From Oscillospiraceae bacterium (lineage in GTDB: Bacteria > Bacillota > Clostridia > Oscillospirales > Acutalibacteraceae): a DNA stretch of 7,383 nucleotides. The notes beneath the pieces were generated by a model. It saw nothing but the letters and a program-made list of their open reading frames with translations, made no database searches and was not told the origin of the DNA. The stretch is from NCBI GenBank assembly GCA_031273775.1, contig JAISRF010000062.1:1-7383 (forward strand). Direction: 5' to 3'. Of this stretch, positions 6,422 through 7,383 are shown in pieces (positions within the stretch are counted from its first letter, which is position 1; each line of letters begins with the position of its first letter). Position numbers and translations under genes: made by a program.

Positions 6422-7383
6422 TCATCCTTTCACAATCGCGCCGAATTTGCAGTTGCCGATACAAACGCCGCATTTAACGCATTTATCCGGGTCAATCACA
6501 TAGGGAATGCCCTTCGCGCCCTCAATCGCGGCTACGGGGCATTTGCGTGCGCAGAGGGAACAGCATTTACACTTTTCGGGAATGATTTTAAACGTGGCTA
6601 ATTTCTCACAATTCCCGGTGGGACAGCGTTTTCCCCTCACGTGGGCATCATATTCCTCACGGAAATAGCGCAGCGTGGAAAGCACGGGGTTAGGCGCGGT
6701 CTTGCCCAGTGCGCACAGCGACCCGACCTTCACCGTTTGCGCCAGATCTTCTAACAAAGCCAGCGTTTCCGCCGTCGCCCTGCCCTCGATAATATCGTCG
6801 AGCAGCGCCAGCATTTGCCGCGTGCCTTCCCGGCAGACCACGCATTTGCCGCAAGATTCATTCTGGGTGAATTGCATGAAAAAGCGGGCAATCTGCACCA
6901 TACAGGTGGATTGATTCATTACGACCAATCCGCCCGAGCCGACCATTGCGCCGACCTTTTGCAGATTGTCATAATCCAGCGGCAGATCAAGATGCTCTTT
7001 CGTCAGGCAACCGCCGGAGGGCCCACCGATTTGCACCGCCTTGAAATCACAGCCGCAGAGGTTCCCGGCATCGTCTGTCACCCCGCCGCCGATATCGCCC
7101 ACGATTTCCCGCAGGGTCGCGCCGAAGGGCACCTCTATCAGCCCGGTGTTGACAACGTGCCCCGTGAGCGCAAAGGTTTTGGTACCTCTGGAGGACGGTG
7201 TGCCAAGCTGTTGATAAGCGTCCGCTCCCATGCGCAGAATGAGGGGAACCGTGGCCAGAGTTTCCACATTGTTGATGGCGGTGGGCTTGCCGAACAAGCC
7301 TTTTTCCGCGGGGAATGGCGGTTTAAGTGTCGGCATTCCGCGCTTGCCCTCAATGGAGGCGATCAGCGCGGTTTCTTCACCGC
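6422..7383 (-). CDS. hydB: NADH-binding (NuoF-like) hydrogenase subunit HydB, C-terminal part (5' end outside window)
   Basis: FMN/NAD(H)-binding subunit that passes electrons between NAD(H), HydA and, in bifurcating complexes, ferredoxin. About 319 residues are visible; the frame is open through the window edge and begins GEETALIASIEGKRG, a NuoF signature, so the ATG at 7336 is internal. Counting from that Met: PPFPAEKGLFGKPTAINNVETL (6-27), the SLBB-like region (~50-120), the NuoF cluster site C162/C165/C168 with C208, an H232/C238/C243 group (HX5CX4C) that may bind a metal, and a fused ferredoxin domain with C256/C259/C262/C266 and C286/C289/C292/C296. The fused C-terminal ferredoxin domain separates HydB-type subunits from plain NuoF of complex I. 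Its TGA lies five bases before the chosen hydA start, so the two are one operon. The [2Fe-2S] N-terminus and the expected hydC lie beyond the window. Confidence 0.93.
   Translation of the reverse strand, partial: GEETALIASIEGKRGMPTLKPPFPAEKGLFGKPTAINNVETLATVPLILRMGADAYQQLGTPSSRGTKTFALTGHVVNTGLIEVPFGATLREIVGDIGGGVTDDAGNLCGCDFKAVQIGGPSGGCLTKEHLDLPLDYDNLQKVGAMVGSGGLVVMNQSTCMVQIARFFMQFTQNESCGKCVVCREGTRQMLALLDDIIEGRATAETLALLEDLAQTVKVGSLCALGKTAPNPVLSTLRYFREEYDAHVRGKRCPTGNCEKLATFKIIPEKCKCCSLCARKCPVAAIEGAKGIPYVIDPDKCVKCGVCIGNCKFGAIVKG
6426..6431 (-). promoter_or_regulatory. Ribosome binding site deciding the hydA start
   Basis: Minus-strand GAAAGG inside the last codons of hydB. It directly abuts the ATG at 6425 (too close to use) and lies nine bases from the ATG at 6416, which supports 6416 as the real hydA start. 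Confidence 0.6.

Noticed and set aside
6417..6473. Upstream extension of hydA to an ATG at 6473 or 6425
   Set aside because: The ATG at 6473 would overlap hydB by about 50 bases and adds a basic segment not typical of HydA; the ATG at 6425 has its putative ribosome site directly abutting it. The start at 6416 has proper spacing and leads straight into the [2Fe-2S] domain.
1..7383. CRISPR arrays, tRNA/rRNA genes, insertion sequences or prophage parts
   Set aside because: No direct-repeat array, RNA-gene signature, transposase or attachment-site duplication was seen; the window is nearly continuous metabolic coding sequence.

Overview
The window carries two gene groups that converge. On the plus strand are the 3' end of clpX and a complete glycerate 2-kinase gene, overlapping by four bases. 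On the minus strand, read from the right-hand edge, is a hydrogenase cluster: the C-terminal half of a NuoF-like HydB subunit, a complete [FeFe] hydrogenase catalytic subunit HydA, a second and quite different [FeFe] hydrogenase with a PAS domain (HydS-like, putative H2 sensor), and a SpoIIE/PP2C-type phosphatase that overlaps the sensor gene by four bases. The sequence is almost fully coding. The only notable spacer is the 79 bp between hydA and hydS, and there is no intergenic stretch over 100 bp.

The organism is most likely a strictly anaerobic, fermentative clostridial Firmicute, plausibly of the Ruminococcaceae/Oscillospiraceae type. The reasons are the HydB-HydA architecture of NAD(H)-linked, electron-bifurcating [FeFe] hydrogenases, the PAS-containing sensory hydrogenase paired with a SpoIIE-like phosphatase, strong AAGGAGG-type ribosome binding sites, a TTG start and moderately GC-rich codon use. 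This is inference from gene content; no rRNA or other marker is present.

Layout: about 1-344 clpX 3' end; 341-1483 glycerate kinase; 1484-1511 a 28 bp convergent junction with no visible terminator; 1512-2654 phosphatase (minus); 2651-4348 hydS-like gene (minus, TTG start); 4349-4427 spacer with a GC hairpin, a perfect 8-7-8 inverted repeat and a strong Shine-Dalgarno; 4428-6416 hydA (minus); 6422 to the window edge hydB (minus, 5' end outside).

How the genes may work together: HydB (FMN/NAD(H) site and Fe-S clusters) and HydA (H-cluster plus a chain of Fe-S clusters), with a HydC subunit expected upstream outside the window, would interconvert H2 with NADH and reduced ferredoxin. The HydS-like protein keeps all four cysteines expected to hold the H-cluster but lacks the proton-relay cysteine and the active-site methionine of catalytic enzymes. 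It also carries a PAS domain, so it probably senses H2 or redox state rather than turning H2 over fast. The overlapping phosphatase is the obvious output partner. It has an additional C-terminal region of about 150 residues whose function I cannot name. The most interesting part of the window is this sensor-phosphatase pair and the regulatory-looking spacer in front of it.
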